Part shown: positions 47,096 through 59,314 of the stretch, one piece after another
Position numbering within the stretch: position 1 is the stretch's first letter
Layout: each line of letters begins with the position of its first letter
Assembly: GCF_024323335.1 (NCBI RefSeq)
Contig: NC_066581.1
Coordinates: 292,650,536-292,714,535, forward strand
Origin: Lathyrus oleraceus
Lineage: Eukaryota; Streptophyta; Magnoliopsida; Fabales; Fabaceae
Length of the DNA stretch: 64,000 nt
Direction: 5' to 3'
Program-made: the position numbers and the translations under genes
Notes under the pieces: generated by a model
What the model was told of the DNA's origin: nothing
What the model saw: only the letters and a program-made list of their open reading frames with translations
Database searches by the model: none

Positions 47096-48591
47096 GACTG
47101 GTACTTTGATAGTGGCTGCTCAAGACATATGACTGGTATGGATAATTTATTAGTGGATATACAACCTCATACTACCAGTTATATGACCTTTGGTGATGGT
47201 GCTAAAGGAAAAATCAAAGGTGTTGGTAAGCTGGACAGTTCTGGAGTTCCAGAACTGAATAATGTGTTGTTAGTAAAAGGACTAACTGCTAACTCATCAG
47301 CATAAGCCAGCTGTGTGATCAAGGTTTCTATGTTCAGTTCACTAAGGAATTATGTTTTGTGACGAATGGAGATAGTCAGGAAGTTATGAGAGGATCCAGA
47401 TCCAAAGATAACTGCTATCTATGGGAACCTAAAGTCTCAAACTACTCCTCAATTTGCTCCTCAGCCAAGGAAGAACAGGAGGTGAAGCTGTGGCATAGAC
47501 GTCTTGGTCATCTTCATTTAAGAGGAATGGAAAAGATCATAACCAAGGAAGCAGTTAGAGGAATCCCAAAGATGCTTATTGATGAAGGAAGAGTCTGTGG
47601 AGAATGCCAGGTTGGCAAGCAAATCAAGATGTCACATCCTAAGCTGGGACATCCTACAACATCCAAAACTCTGGAACTTTTGCACATGGACTTAATGGGA
47701 CCTATGCAGATTGAAAGTCTGGGTGGGAAGAGATATGCTTATGTGGTTGTTGATGACCATTCCAGATACACATGGATAAGCTTCATCAGAGAAAAATCAG
47801 ATGCATTTGATGTCTTCAAAGATCTGTGCATCATACTCCAAAGGGAAAAGGATAGTTGTGTTGTCCGAATTAGGAGTGACCATGGGACGGAGTTTAAAAA
47901 TTCCAAGTTTGACGAGTTCTGCTCATCTGAAGGGATAAGTCATGAGTTTTCCTCACCTATTACTCCTCTGTAAAATGGGATAGTTGAAAGGAAAAGCAGA
48001 ACTATTCAAGAATCTGCTAGATCTATGATTCATGCAAAGAAGCTTCCTATGCACTTTTGGGCTGAAGCTATGAATACAGCTTACTATGTTCACAATAGAG
48101 TTACCTTGAGAAAAGGAACCTCTTCCACTCTGTATGAAATATGGAAAGGCAGAAAACCTACTGTGAAGTACTTTCATATCTTTGGAAGCAAATGTTATAT
48201 TCTTACAGATCGTGAACAGAGAAGGAAAATGGACCCCAAAAGTGATGAGGGTATATTCCTAGGATACTCTACTAACAACAGAGCTTACAGAGTTTTCAAC
48301 TCTAGAACCAATGTCCTGATGGAATCCATAAATGTGATTGTGGATAATAAAGAGGAAGGATCCAATGCCATAGAGGATGTTGGAACATTCCTTGAGACTT
48401 CAACAGACATACCAGTCAAGACTGAAGAGGTACAGGAAACTCCTCCTGAGTTTGAGGTAGATGCATCTAACAAGGTGCCTTCTATCAAAATTCAGAAAGA
48501 CTACCCTAAGGATCTTATCATAGGGGATCCCAATAGTGGTGTGACTACCAGATCAAGGGAGAATAGCTCATATTCCTGTTTTGTATCTTAG
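47096..48591 (+). pseudogene. protease and integrase of H (broken)
   Basis: Protease motif FDSGCSRHMTG at about 47105. One base is missing near 47292 (tgctaactc against tgctaatctc in C), shifting the frame. Integrase: HHCC near 47490-47620, first Asp HMDLMGP, second Asp RSDHGTEFK, and a TAA at 47971. The Glu lies in NGIVERKSRTIQ after that stop. The C-terminal part (GRKPTVKYFHIFGSKCYI) ends in TAG at 48589. Confidence 0.88.
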
Positions 48592-48644
48592 GTTGAACCA
48601 AAAAATGTGAAAGAAGCCCTGACTGATAATATTGGATCAATGCC

Positions 48645-50126
48645 ATGCAAGATGAACGGGAGCTGTTTAAAAGGAATGAAGTTTGGGAGTTAGTTCCACG
48701 ACCTGAAGGGACTAACATCATTGGTACCAAGTGGATCTACAAGAACAAGTCTGATGAGAAAGGAGTAATCACTAGGAATAAAGCAAGACTAGTGGCACAA
48801 GGATATACTCAAGTTGAAGGGGTTGATTTTGATGAGACTTTTGCACCAATTGCAAGGCTTGAATCAATAAGATTGCTGTTAGGTGTTGCCTGCATTCTGA
48901 AGTTCAAATTTTTCCAAATGGATGTGAAGAGTGCCTTTTTAAATGGCTACTTGAATGAAGAAGTCTATGTGGAACAACCTAAAGGATTCTGTGATCCTAA
49001 CCTGAAAAAACATGTGTACAAGTTGAGGAAAGCTTTGTATGGGTTGAAGCAAGCTCCTAGAGCTTGGTATGAAAGGTTGACTAATTTTCTGACCTCTAAT
49101 GGGTACAGAAAAGGAGGGATAGATAAGACCTTGTTTGTGAAGGATGAAGATGGCAAAATCATGATTGCCCAAATTTATTTGGATGATATTGTCTTTGGTG
49201 GAATGTCAGATAAAATGGTGAAACATTTTGTTAACCAGATGCAATCTGAATTTGAAATGAGTTTGGTTGGGGAATTGACGTATTTTCTTGGACTGCAAGT
49301 TAACCAAATGGAGGATTATAGGTTCCTCTCCCAAAGAAAATATGCCAAGAACATAGTTAAGAAGTTTGGTATGGATAATGCTAGTTACAAAAGAACTCCT
49401 GCACCTACTCATTTAAAATTAACTAAAGATGAAGGAGGTGCTAGTGTTGATCAATGCTTGTATAGAAGCATGATAGGTAGTCTACTATATCTAACTGCCA
49501 GTAGACCTGATATTGTCTATGCAGTTGGTGTGTATGCTAGATACCAAGCAGAACCCGAAGTGAGTCATTTAAATCAAGTCAAGAGAATTCTCAAGTATAT
49601 CAATGGGACTTGTGATAATGGTATGCTATACTCTCATGGCTCTGAGCCTGTATTATCTGGGTATTGTGATGCTGATTGGGCTGGGAATGCTGATGACAGA
49701 AAAAGCACATCAGGAGGATGTTTCTTCTTGGGAAAAAATCTCATATCATGGTTCAGCAAGAAACAAAACTGTGTATCATTGTCCACTGCAGAAGCTGAGT
49801 ACATAGCAGCTGGAAGCAGTTGTTCCCAACTGGTATGGATGAAACAGATGTTGACTGAATACAATGTCTCTCAGAATGTCATGACATTGTTCTGTGACAA
49901 TCTCAGTGCCATCAATATTTCAAAGAATCCTATCCAACACAGCAGGACCAAACATATTGACATTAGACATCACTTCATCAGAGATCTGGTGGAAGACAAA
50001 GTGATTACCTTGGAACATGTAGCTATTGAACTACAACTTGCTGACATATTTACAAAGGCTTTGGATGCTACTCAGTTTGAAAATTTAAGGGGAAAATTAG
50101 GAATATGCCTTTCTGAGGAATTATAG
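48645..50126 (+). pseudogene. reverse transcriptase-RNase H of H (open, 493 codons)
   Basis: It is continuous from an internal Met to the natural end [43 protein letters not shown] and [14 protein letters not shown] are present. The active site reads YLDD (IYLDDIVFG, about 49174-49200), where C and most copia have YVDD. RNase H is complete ([46 protein letters not shown]). A one-base loss near 48630 separates it from integrase, so it is not in a normal polyprotein. Confidence 0.9.
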
Positions 50127-50878
50127 CAACTAAGGATGTTAGGAGTGTATTGTTTAATATTTCAAACTATTAAACAATTGAAAGTGTGCTCTGATTGGTC
50201 AACAGATCATAGCTGTTTCACTTGCAACAAGTGTGTTAACAAGATGTTAGGGAGATATCTTAACATGAGACATCCTATGTACCTGCTGGAGTTCAAGAAC
50301 ATGTTCATGCAGGAGTGGTCCAAGATGTCATATACAAAGTCATGGCATCTGATATGGTTGTACCGGCTGTGAAGCAAGAGTGTGTGTCTACTTGATCAAA
50401 GTTGTGAAGCAAGATCAAGTGGATGTTGTCTTGATCAAAGCTGTAAAGCAAGATCAAGAGGGGGTATTCTTGATTGAAGCTTTGAAGTAAAATCAAGATT
50501 GTGTTTCTGAAAACTATGTGTAATTCTATTTTGTTTTGGTCTGTATTATTAAGTGTTGCTTTGGCAACATTTTTGACAAAAAGGGGGAGTAACACCTGTA
50601 GCCCAGGACAACAGATTTGTTATTTGCTTGAACAGATCTATTTGAAGTTGAAGATGCTCTAATCCAGAGGTTATGCTGCACCTTGATGTTCAACTTCTAT
50701 GTGTGATGAGTGTGTTGCTGTTTGCTATCTACTTGTGTTGTTGTTGTTCGAAGTTTTTTCTATGTGTGTTGAGTGTATTAGCTATGTTAATTCTCTGCTT
50801 GGATGTGTGTTTTTCGCTGCTTTGAACTCTGTTGTGATGCCAAGTTGTTTTAGCCAAAAATTTGCCAAAGGGGGAGTT
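50127..50878 (+). other. 3' region of H lacking the additional ORF
   Basis: It follows C for about 100 bases after the pol stop. It then diverges at about 50230 and rejoins C near 50540. The 1.86-kb additional ORF is absent. The replaced part holds three 39-bp repeats (50391, 50430, 50469) with cttgatc/gatcaag ends. Polypurine tracts lie at 50576-50589 and 50867-50878. Confidence 0.82.
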
Positions 50879-52150
50879 TGTAGATGTTTGATTGGCTGCA
50901 TTTTGTGTTAAAACACTAACTGTACTCTGATGTCTTGACTGATGTCATGACATGCTTGAGTAGTATGCTGCAGGATTAGCTAATACAGGATTTACTGAAT
51001 GTCAAACTTGATGTTATGACATTCATCCCTGACAGCAGATACTGAACTATAGAATAGTTGGTTTTCTGCTACAGTTCAGTATTTAGTTCAGTTTGTTTTC
51101 AGGAGAGTAACAGACATGGCACATAGCCTATTGTCTGAATGTCAAACTAAATGTTATGACATTCATCCTTAACAGCAGATACTGAATAATAGGCAGGTTG
51201 GTTTTTCTGCTACAGTTCAGTATTTATTTCAGTCTGTTTTTCCGGAGAATAACAAACCTAGCATATGGCCTATGTTCTGGACGTCAAACTGAATGTTATG
51301 ACATTCATTCTTGACAGCATATGCTAAAGTGTAGGCTAGTTAGTTTTTCTGTTTCAATATTTTTCTCAGGCTATTTTTTAGGAATCTAACAGCTGAGCTA
51401 AATTCCAGGAAACTAACAACTGAGCTACAATTAAGAGGCCTAACATATAGCCTATTTGGTAGCACCCTAATATGTGGCAATTAGGTTAACTTGCTTAACC
51501 TTAATTTTAGGAAATACAAGTACAAGGCCCAAGTGCTGCAATATAAAAGGATGGCAATCCTACTTTCAGGAATTCAGGGGTTTGAAGTGTGAAGACTTAA
51601 TTGTATCATCATATTTCACTGCTGTAGTTTTATTGTGTCTTGTATTAGGTTTTATTTGTGAGCCAAGCATTTATCACTTAGATGATTGCATTGGACTAGG
51701 GTGTTCATTGAGTTGTAAGTGTTGTGTCACTCTAAGCTTTTAAGCGTGAGTGCTGTGTTTCTTGATTAAAGTTGTTAAGCACAATCAAGAGTTGTTTGAA
51801 GTATAACTTCGCCATTTAACTTTAAACTAATTAAAGGTTGTAATCACTGTGGTGATTGAGGGGGAGTGAGTAGGAACTCTGGTCTTAGTTTAGATTGAAA
51901 TTGCATTGGGTAGGTATTAAGTGATAGGATTAAACAGTTGGTTTAAAGCCTGAATTAATACTGCTAATAGTGGATTTCCTCCCTGGCTTGGTAGCCCCCA
52001 GACGTAGGTGTGTTTGTCACCGAACTGGGTAAACAATTCTTTGTGTTATTTGCTGCACTTTACCTTTACCTGTTGTATACATTCCTGTCTGCGCAGAATC
52101 GGATGTCATAACATCCTGTGTGACATCGATAGTCTGTTACTAGAATTTCA
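50879..52150 (+). repeat. 3' LTR of element H
   Basis: It is 1272 bp, tgtagatg...gaatttca, with the same three-unit tandem region as the 5' LTR. It is followed by ttatt (52151-52155). Confidence 0.93.
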
Positions 52151-52155
52151 TTATT

Positions 52156-52209
52156 AATAAATATTTGGATATAAGTACAAAGTATTAGCCTCTAGGGCTT
52201 ACACCAACA
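52156..52209 (-). repeat. remainder of the J 3' LTR
   Basis: It ends acaccaaca, then a polypurine tract (minus strand ttagtgggagat), as in F at 35600-35640. Confidence 0.85.
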
Positions 52210-53816
52210 ATCTCCCACTAACACTAGAGCCAATCAGGCATACCCCTAATGCCCATAGATCTAGTATGGCCATCATGCTTCTGCTGTGCAAGAGGGTTTG
52301 TCAGTGGGTCAACAATATTATCAAGTGTAGGTACTCTGTATATTTTCACATCTCATCTATCTATTATCTCTCGAATGAGGTGATACCACCTAAGTATGTG
52401 TTTGGATTGTTGGTGAGATCATGGCTCCTTAGCTTGTGCGATAGCACCATTGTTATCATAATAGAGACCAATGGGATCCACAATGCTAGGAACTATGCCA
52501 AGTTCACTAATGAACTTTTTGATCCAAACAACTTCCTTTGCTGCACTTGAGGCAGCAATATACTCGGCCTCGATTGTAGAATCAGCAAATGTATCTTGCT
52601 TTTAACTTTTCCAGCTTACAACGCTACCGTTTAAGCAAAACACATAACCAGATTGCGATCTAAAGTCATCCTTATCTGTCTAGAAGCTAGCATCGGTGTA
52701 TCCAATTACAACAAGCTCTTCCTGACCTCCATATATCAAGAATGAGTCCTTAGTCCTTCTCAAATACTTAAGGATATTCTTGACAACTACCCAATGAGCA
52801 TCACCGGGATCAGATTGGTACATACTCGTTGCACTTAAAGCATACGAGACATCCGGTCGAGTACATAACATGGCGTACATGATAGATCCTATTGCAGATG
52901 CATATGGAATCTTATTCATGCGATCCCCTTCTTCCTTAGTTGAAGGGGATTGTGTTTTTGATAAACACATGCCATGTTGCATAGGTATGAATCCTTTCTT
53001 AGAATCCTGCATATAAAAGCGTCTCAATACTTTGTCTATGTATGTACTCTGGCTTAGGCCAAGCATTTTTTGTGATCTATCTCTATAGATCCTGATTCCT
53101 AATATATAGGTTGCTTCACCTAGGTCCTTCATAGAAAAGCATTTCCCCAACCAAGACTGTACTTGTTACAGGGTAGGGACATCATTTCCAATGAGTAATA
53201 TGTCATCTACATATAATACCAGGAAGACAATCATGCTCTCACTAACCTTCTTGTAGACACAAGGCTCATCTTCATTCTTGATGAATCCATATTGTTTTAC
53301 TGTTTCATCAAAACGAAGATTCCAGCTTCTGGAAGCTTGCTTAAATCCATAGGTTGATCTTTATAACTTACATATCTTTTGGGCTTCTTCTGGTATGTAA
53401 AATCCTTCAGGTTGTGTCATGTACACATCCTCAAGAAGATTCCCATTAAGGAAAGCAGTTTTAACATCCATCTGCCATATTTCATAATCATGATATGAAG
53501 CGATAACAAGTAAAATCCAAACAGATTTAAGCATTACAACTGGTGAAAAGGTTTCATCATAGTCAACCCCGTGAATTTGTTAATAGCCTTTTGCAACCAG
53601 TCTTGTCTTATAGGTATGTACCTTACCATCCATGTCAGTCTCCTTTTTGAAGACCCACTTGCATCCTATAGGGTTAACTCCTACAGGAGGCTCTACCAAG
53701 GTCCAAACCTGGTTTGTGTACATGGAATCCATTTTAGATTTCATGGCTTCTAGCCACTTCTCACACTCGGGACCAGTTATGGCCTCTTGGTAGGTCACAG
53801 GCTCATCTTGATCCAT
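52210..53816 (-). pseudogene. RT and RNase H of J (broken)
   Basis: On the minus strand, 53816-53580 opens the RT (MDQDEPVTYQEAITGPE, then VNPIGCKWVFKKETDMDGKV). A stop follows, then readable pieces of palm including LVLYVDD at about 53215-53195. The connection part is 53150-52680 (YILGIRIYRDRS, YASAIGSIMYAMLCTRPDVSYAL). A stop at 52680 and frame breaks precede RNase H fragments to 52230. Compared with F, no large deletion is seen, so J shows what F lost. Confidence 0.85.
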
Positions 53817-55153
53817 GAGTAATACATCACCTTGATCAGTTATGAGACATCAATATCTCTCAGGTAGGTGATGTATCTTGCTTGACCTACGTTGGTCTTG
53901 TTCTACTTGAGCAGGTTGATCTTCCACAACTACTTATGTTTCCTGCTCTAATTCCTCCATAGGTGTATCAATGCTTTGTGATTCTTGAATTTCTTCAAGC
54001 TCTACTTTCCTCCCACTGATTCCTTTGGAAATAAAATACTTTTCTAGGAAAACTCTAGTTCGAGCGACAAACACTTTTCCCTCAGAAGGATTGTAGAAGT
54101 AATACCCTCTTGTTTCTTTAGGATACCCCACAAATAAGCATTTGTCAAATTTGGGCTCAAGCTTAGCTGAAATTTGTCGTTTCACATAAACTTCGCAACC
54201 CCAAATCTTCATGTAAGACATATGTGGTTTCTTACCACTCCATATCTCATATGGTATCTTCTTAACCTTTTTAGATGGAACACGGTTAAATGTGTAAGCT
54301 GTTGTCAATAGTGCATGTCCCCAAAAGGAATTTGGAAGATCGGCGTGACTCATCATGGATCATACCATGTCTAACAAGGTTCGATTTCTTCTCTCAGATA
54401 CACCGTTCCATTGGGGTGTTTCAGGAGGAGTAAGTTGGGATAGAATCCCACACTCTTTCAGATGGTCATCAAACTCTAGGCTTAATTACTCACCACCTTG
54501 ATCTGATCGAAGAGTTTTAATATTCTTACCTAGTTGGTTTTGTACTTCATTCTTGAATTCCTTGAACTTTTCAAAGGACTCTGATTTGTGTTTCATTAAA
54601 TACACATAACCATATCTACTGAAATCATCAGTAAATGTGATAAAGTACTGAAAACCTCCTCTGGCTGGTATGTTCAATGATCCACATACATCATTATGTA
54701 TGAGGGCTGAAAGATCATTAGCTCTTTCACCTTTTCATGTGAATGGAGACTTTGTCATCTTTCCGATTAAACAAGTTTTGCATGTCTCGTATGATTCATA
54801 ATCAAAAGAGTCCAAGAGTCCATCTTTATGGAGTTTGGAAATGCGTTTCTCATTTATGTGGACAAATCGATAATGCCAAAGGTAAGTTGGATTTAACTCA
54901 TTAGGTTTCATCCTTTTAGTATTAATGTTATAAATAGGCATTTCAAGATCAAGGACATATAGTCCATTGTTCATTTGTGCAGTAGCATAAAATATATCAT
55001 TCAAATAAATGGAGCAACAATTGTTCTTTATTATAAATGAAAAACCAAACTTGTCTAAACAAGAAACGGAAATAATATTCCTGCTAATTCTAGGTACATA
55101 ATAACAGTTCTCTAACTGAATTATTAAACCACTAGGTAAATTCAATACATAAG
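53817..55153 (-). pseudogene. integrase of J (broken, cut by K)
   Basis: Segments 55153-54735, 54677-54486 and 54356-53934 cover the zinc region (LWHYRFVHINEKRI..CKTCLIGK), where one His context is changed, then IHNDVCGS, LRSDQGGE and the C-terminal KPHMSYMKIWGCEVYV. Stops separate them. Upstream of 55153 the coding sequence is replaced by the Ogre LTR. Confidence 0.85.
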
Positions 55154-57059
55154 TGTAAGACCCCAATTTTTGTCCCTAAGATCCCTCATGGCATCATATC
55201 ATATCATTCATTGCCTCAAGGATCTTTGTGCACCTTTGCTTGCCTTCTAGTGGGTGGGTATCTTGTGAGTGTGGTTCTTGATCACCAAGCATGTATTGCA
55301 TTTGTATATCATTGCTTTTCATTTGTTTACTAACCAAAAGTACAAAAATATTGTCATCTAACCTTGTTTCTTGCAGATGAAGCAAACTAGGTTAAACAGT
55401 CAAATCATTCATTGAGCAATAGATGGTGGCCATTCCTGAAGAATTTGGACACCATGATCATTCATCAAGAGTTCATATGAGTTGTGATATCATTTGGAAT
55501 CAAGATCTCAAGAGAAAGAGGCTTGAAATTCATCAAAGCATGGCTCAGTCAACAAAAACCCTAGCAAAGTCAACTGTGGTCAACCGTACATTTAATCAGG
55601 GATTGGAAGGTGTGAGATGGTTGGAAAGGTCTCATTCATGTCCACACAAGCCTCAATTAACATTTCAAACATCAACAATGAAGGATTTGAGGTCAGACAA
55701 AAAGTTTCCCAAAATAGTAATGACCTATAATTTTCAGCTGCCCAAAATGGAAAGTCATTCTCCTCAAAATTACATGTCCAAGAAAGCTTCAAATCAAAAT
55801 TTGTCCAACATGAAAGTTGAATATCTTGCTCTTGCCTTTCCAAAAAGTCCAAGAACACTCATTTCTCATTTATGGTTATGATCAAATCATTTTCAAGAAT
55901 TTTGGAATTTCAAAGTGCCATAACTTTTGAATGGAAAGGCCAAATTGGGTGATTCTTTTTTGAGCAAACCACATTTGACATGAACTTTCATAATGCATCA
56001 TCACATTTCATCAAAAATCTTCACATAAAAAGGTCATTTTTCAAGTGAACTAATTAAATTTTGGTGGGAAAAAAGGCCATTTTCAAAAATACATGGAATT
56101 TTCATGCCAAACCAATTTGAATAGCTTCTAAACATGATTTATGACTTGCTGCAAGCAAAAGTTTACTGTTCCATTGGTTCAAGGTGAGAAAGGGCAATTT
56201 TGCCAATTGACATAACATGAGCTTCTTGCTAATCACTTCCAATTTGGCTTAATCATGTTTAGTAGCTGGATTAACAGAAGGTATAAGAGCCTAATCATAA
56301 CAGAAAATCCAGATCCACAATCACAATCTCAAATCCAAAGCAAAATTCTCTCAATTCTCTCAAATTTTCTTCACACTTTTTTCACTTTTTGGATCGAAAT
56401 TCTTGATTCTTTCTGCTTCTTGTTGCACTAATCTTCTTCTGCAGGTGAAATTGAAGATCTGTTTGAAGCTAACCGTGGAAGATCTTGACCAAATCGCAAC
56501 TGTTGCAACCTTAAGCATCCATGGCATTTTGAGATTTCTCCATCATCAAGCATTTCTGAGCTAAAGAACTCACTCCATTCACTTTCCTAATCATCATTGA
56601 ACTTCTGTTTGCAACTTCCAAGCCTCGAAGACACCAGAATCGCGAGCTGCACATTCATAAGGTAAGAATTCAAATCCTTCGATTCTTGCAATTAACATGT
56701 GGTTTAGGTAGATCTTGCAACATAGAGTAGACTGCAGCTTGAATCATGAATTTTCGTTGAGTATTGAATGAGATATCTTGATCTGAACATTTGGATATGA
56801 AACTTTCTTGGCTCGATCCGTGAAGCATGAGTAGATTTAGGTTAAATGCTTGTTAGATTAGTGATCTACATGATGTGATGATTCGAATGGTATATGGCAT
56901 GATAACTTTTGTGAAAATTTTGTTCAAGTGGATGATGAACACCAAGAACATGTTGGAGGCGTGTGATTTTCGTTCCAGAATGCTTGTTGATCCATTTGCC
57001 TGCAAATTTGTTTTAAATTTGGTGTTTCCCGCGTGCCTCGGCCATTTGTGCGCTGACAC

Positions 57060-57094
57060 CTCACTAAATGAAACGCAGCGTTTCATTTAGTGAG
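57060..57094. repeat. 35-bp near-perfect palindrome in the K LTR
   Basis: Two perfectly complementary 17-base arms (57060-57076 and 57078-57094) flank one base. The left arm starts ctcactaaatg and the right arm ends catttagtgag. Confidence 0.97.
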
Positions 57095-59314
57095 CGCTGT
57101 ATTTACAGAAATGCCACGCTTAGCATCATTTTCATTTTATTTTGTTAAATGTTTATTTCATTTCTTGATCAATCTTCAAAAAATCATAAATAATTCTTGG
57201 ATGATCCAAATTGTGTGGGGATTTTTGCATCCATCTCCATTTTTCATCTAGTTTTTTATGAGCATGATAACTCAAGTTGTGCACGGCTGTGTTTTATTTT
57301 GGTCTAATATCTTTGTTCATGTATGTTTCTTGCATATGTTTTGCCATTCCATTCATGAAATCTTGATGCTTGCTCCAAAATGTGTGAAATTTTACATGTG
57401 CATTCTAGACTCACTCCTGGTCAGTTTGATATATGGTTTGTAATTTTTGAGTTCCTGGAGTGAGAGTTATGACATGATCTTTGGAGTGTTACATTTTGTG
57501 CCATGCCATGCTTTGTGCATCTTCTTGATTTTATTTTCTATGCTTGTTGAACGTGATTTGCTCTGGATTTTTGCATGAGATTACATATAGATGTTAACTT
57601 TACATGTGAATTTTTCTGGAATTTTTGAAGGCATTTCCTATTTGATTGGGATTTTATTTGCTGTTTAGTCATTTGTTGACTTTTTGTGATACATGTTCCC
57701 ATTTGATTTGTGAAATTCTGGTTATTGATTGGATGGATTTGAAATTTGGCATGTGTATTGTAGACATCTTGAGGTTTGCCATGGTTTTAGTCCCATTCAT
57801 TTATCATGTTTTATCTCTGTTTTATGATTGGTTGAAGTGGATGCATGTTTTGATGCCATGTATGAGCTTGTATGAACTTGTGTTGACTTTATGATTTTCA
57901 TTGACTCACTTCCTCTGGTCAAAATAGCATGAAATTTGTTATGTAGCTCATTGAATGTGTCCTGCTTAAGACTGAATTTTTTGGAAATTTATTGAGCTAT
58001 TTTGGTATTGGTTTGATTGTGATCATTCTGTTTGCTCCAATGTGATTTCAAAATGCATAGTTTGACATGTTTTGTGTATGAAATGGATTTGGTGTATAGT
58101 TTTGATGTGAGACCAATTGGATTCTATTCTTGTTTGATAAATCTTGATTTTGATCAATTTTCACTTGCTGTTTTGAGTTTTTCACCTCCTTTTGACCCTA
58201 GGCTTGTCCTAGTGGTCCTACTTCTCACATTTGAGTTGTTTTTTCAGGTTAAAGAAGCAATTGCTTTAAGGAGTTTAATTCAAGTTGATTGAGTTTGGTT
58301 TAATTGATTGTTATGAACTAACTTTTTTTATTTTGTAGGATGCTTAACTCATTTGCTTTGAGTTTGTGCTTTGCACATGTGATTGATTGTGTTGTCTGTT
58401 GGTTCTTATGTTGTCTGTTTTGACTTTGTGACGTGGATACTGATTATATTTGATTGATTTCAGGTACCATAGTCGCTTTAGTTCCTTTGAGAACTTGCTA
58501 TTGCTTTGCTTTGCTTAAGCATCGAGGTAGACTCTCTTGTCTCCATGTAGTCTGGAAGACCTGGCTTGTTATTTAGCCAGGCATCTGTCTGAAGTCCTCC
58601 TTAAGAGGCAATGTTTGTGATTGTTTAACTTTGTCCCCAAGCAGGTAAAGACCTCATATGAGGCAATTGGTAGACAAAAGAGATATGTAGCCTATCTCCT
58701 ACTATTCTGTTAGTCACTCACCTTGCTCACACCACATGTGTTGATGCATAGTGAGTAAAAAACCCAAGATCCATCGAGTCTACTTGTGGAGAGAGTTCCA
58801 TCTTTCTGAACTCCCACACCTTCTGATATTCAATGCTCTCCCTGACCAGGGATAAGAGTGATGAGGCACGCCCCTCATATCCTTTCATCTGCTTCACCTT
58901 GGCTCTCAATGTCAAGGTTAAGAGCACCACTTACCCTATTCCAGTGGACTTTTTAGTCTAACCCTTTGATTGAGCTTAATTGTTTGGTTATAGTGAGTGC
59001 TAAATGACTTTGTTTGATTGATTGCTTGTTGCATTTGTACATGCTTGCTTGCCTTTGTGCACTTATCATCATTGATTGTTCATTATTGCATGATCATCAT
59101 TGCATATCTTTGTGATCCATGTTTGGTTTACCCATTGAGGACAACTGTAAGTCCACTCATTTGGCCATTGTTCCTAGGATTTGGAAGGGATAGAGTGTAA
59201 GACCATTTCACTTGGTCACTCATGTCCATTGCTTAGTGCTTGTTTGTTTGTTGTATGTGAGGATGCAAGTGTAAGACCATGTTGTTGGCCCTTGTATTCC
59301 CATGATCATCCTTT

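Larger units (their letters stand above)
32670..52150 (+). mobile_element. element H: Ty1/copia element of the C family, split by F
   Basis: It has two LTRs of 1272 bp (32670-33941 and 50879-52150), flanked by the duplication ttatt (32665-32669 and 52151-52155). Without the inserted F it would be about 8 kb. It has a primer site with one change, a gag without its ATG, many stops, an open RT-RNase H, no additional ORF, and two polypurine tracts. I counted about 41 LTR differences by eye (about 3.2%). Confidence 0.93.
31351..55153 (-). mobile_element. element J: Ty1/copia element split by H and truncated by K
   Basis: J is on the minus strand and of the same family as F. Its 3' LTR is 31351-32669 plus 52156-52209, separated by H. 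The internal region runs from 52210 to 55153, with RNase H, RT and integrase. At 55154 the Ogre LTR of K begins inside the integrase N-terminal region. The protease, gag, leader and 5' LTR of J must lie beyond K. Several stops and frame breaks occur. The lineage within copia (TNT1-94-like) is not assigned. Confidence 0.85.

Noticed and set aside
55423..55881. 152-codon + strand open frame in the K LTR
   Set aside because: It is inside the LTR upstream of the TATA-like box and has no family similarity that I can recognise.
57258..58292. hydrophobic short frames that look like membrane proteins
   Set aside because: T-rich LTR sequence gives Phe/Leu/Val-rich peptides by chance; there are no conserved features.
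59018..59200. cysteine-rich small peptide
   Set aside because: It is a short, low-complexity frame in the LTR with no signal peptide-like layout.
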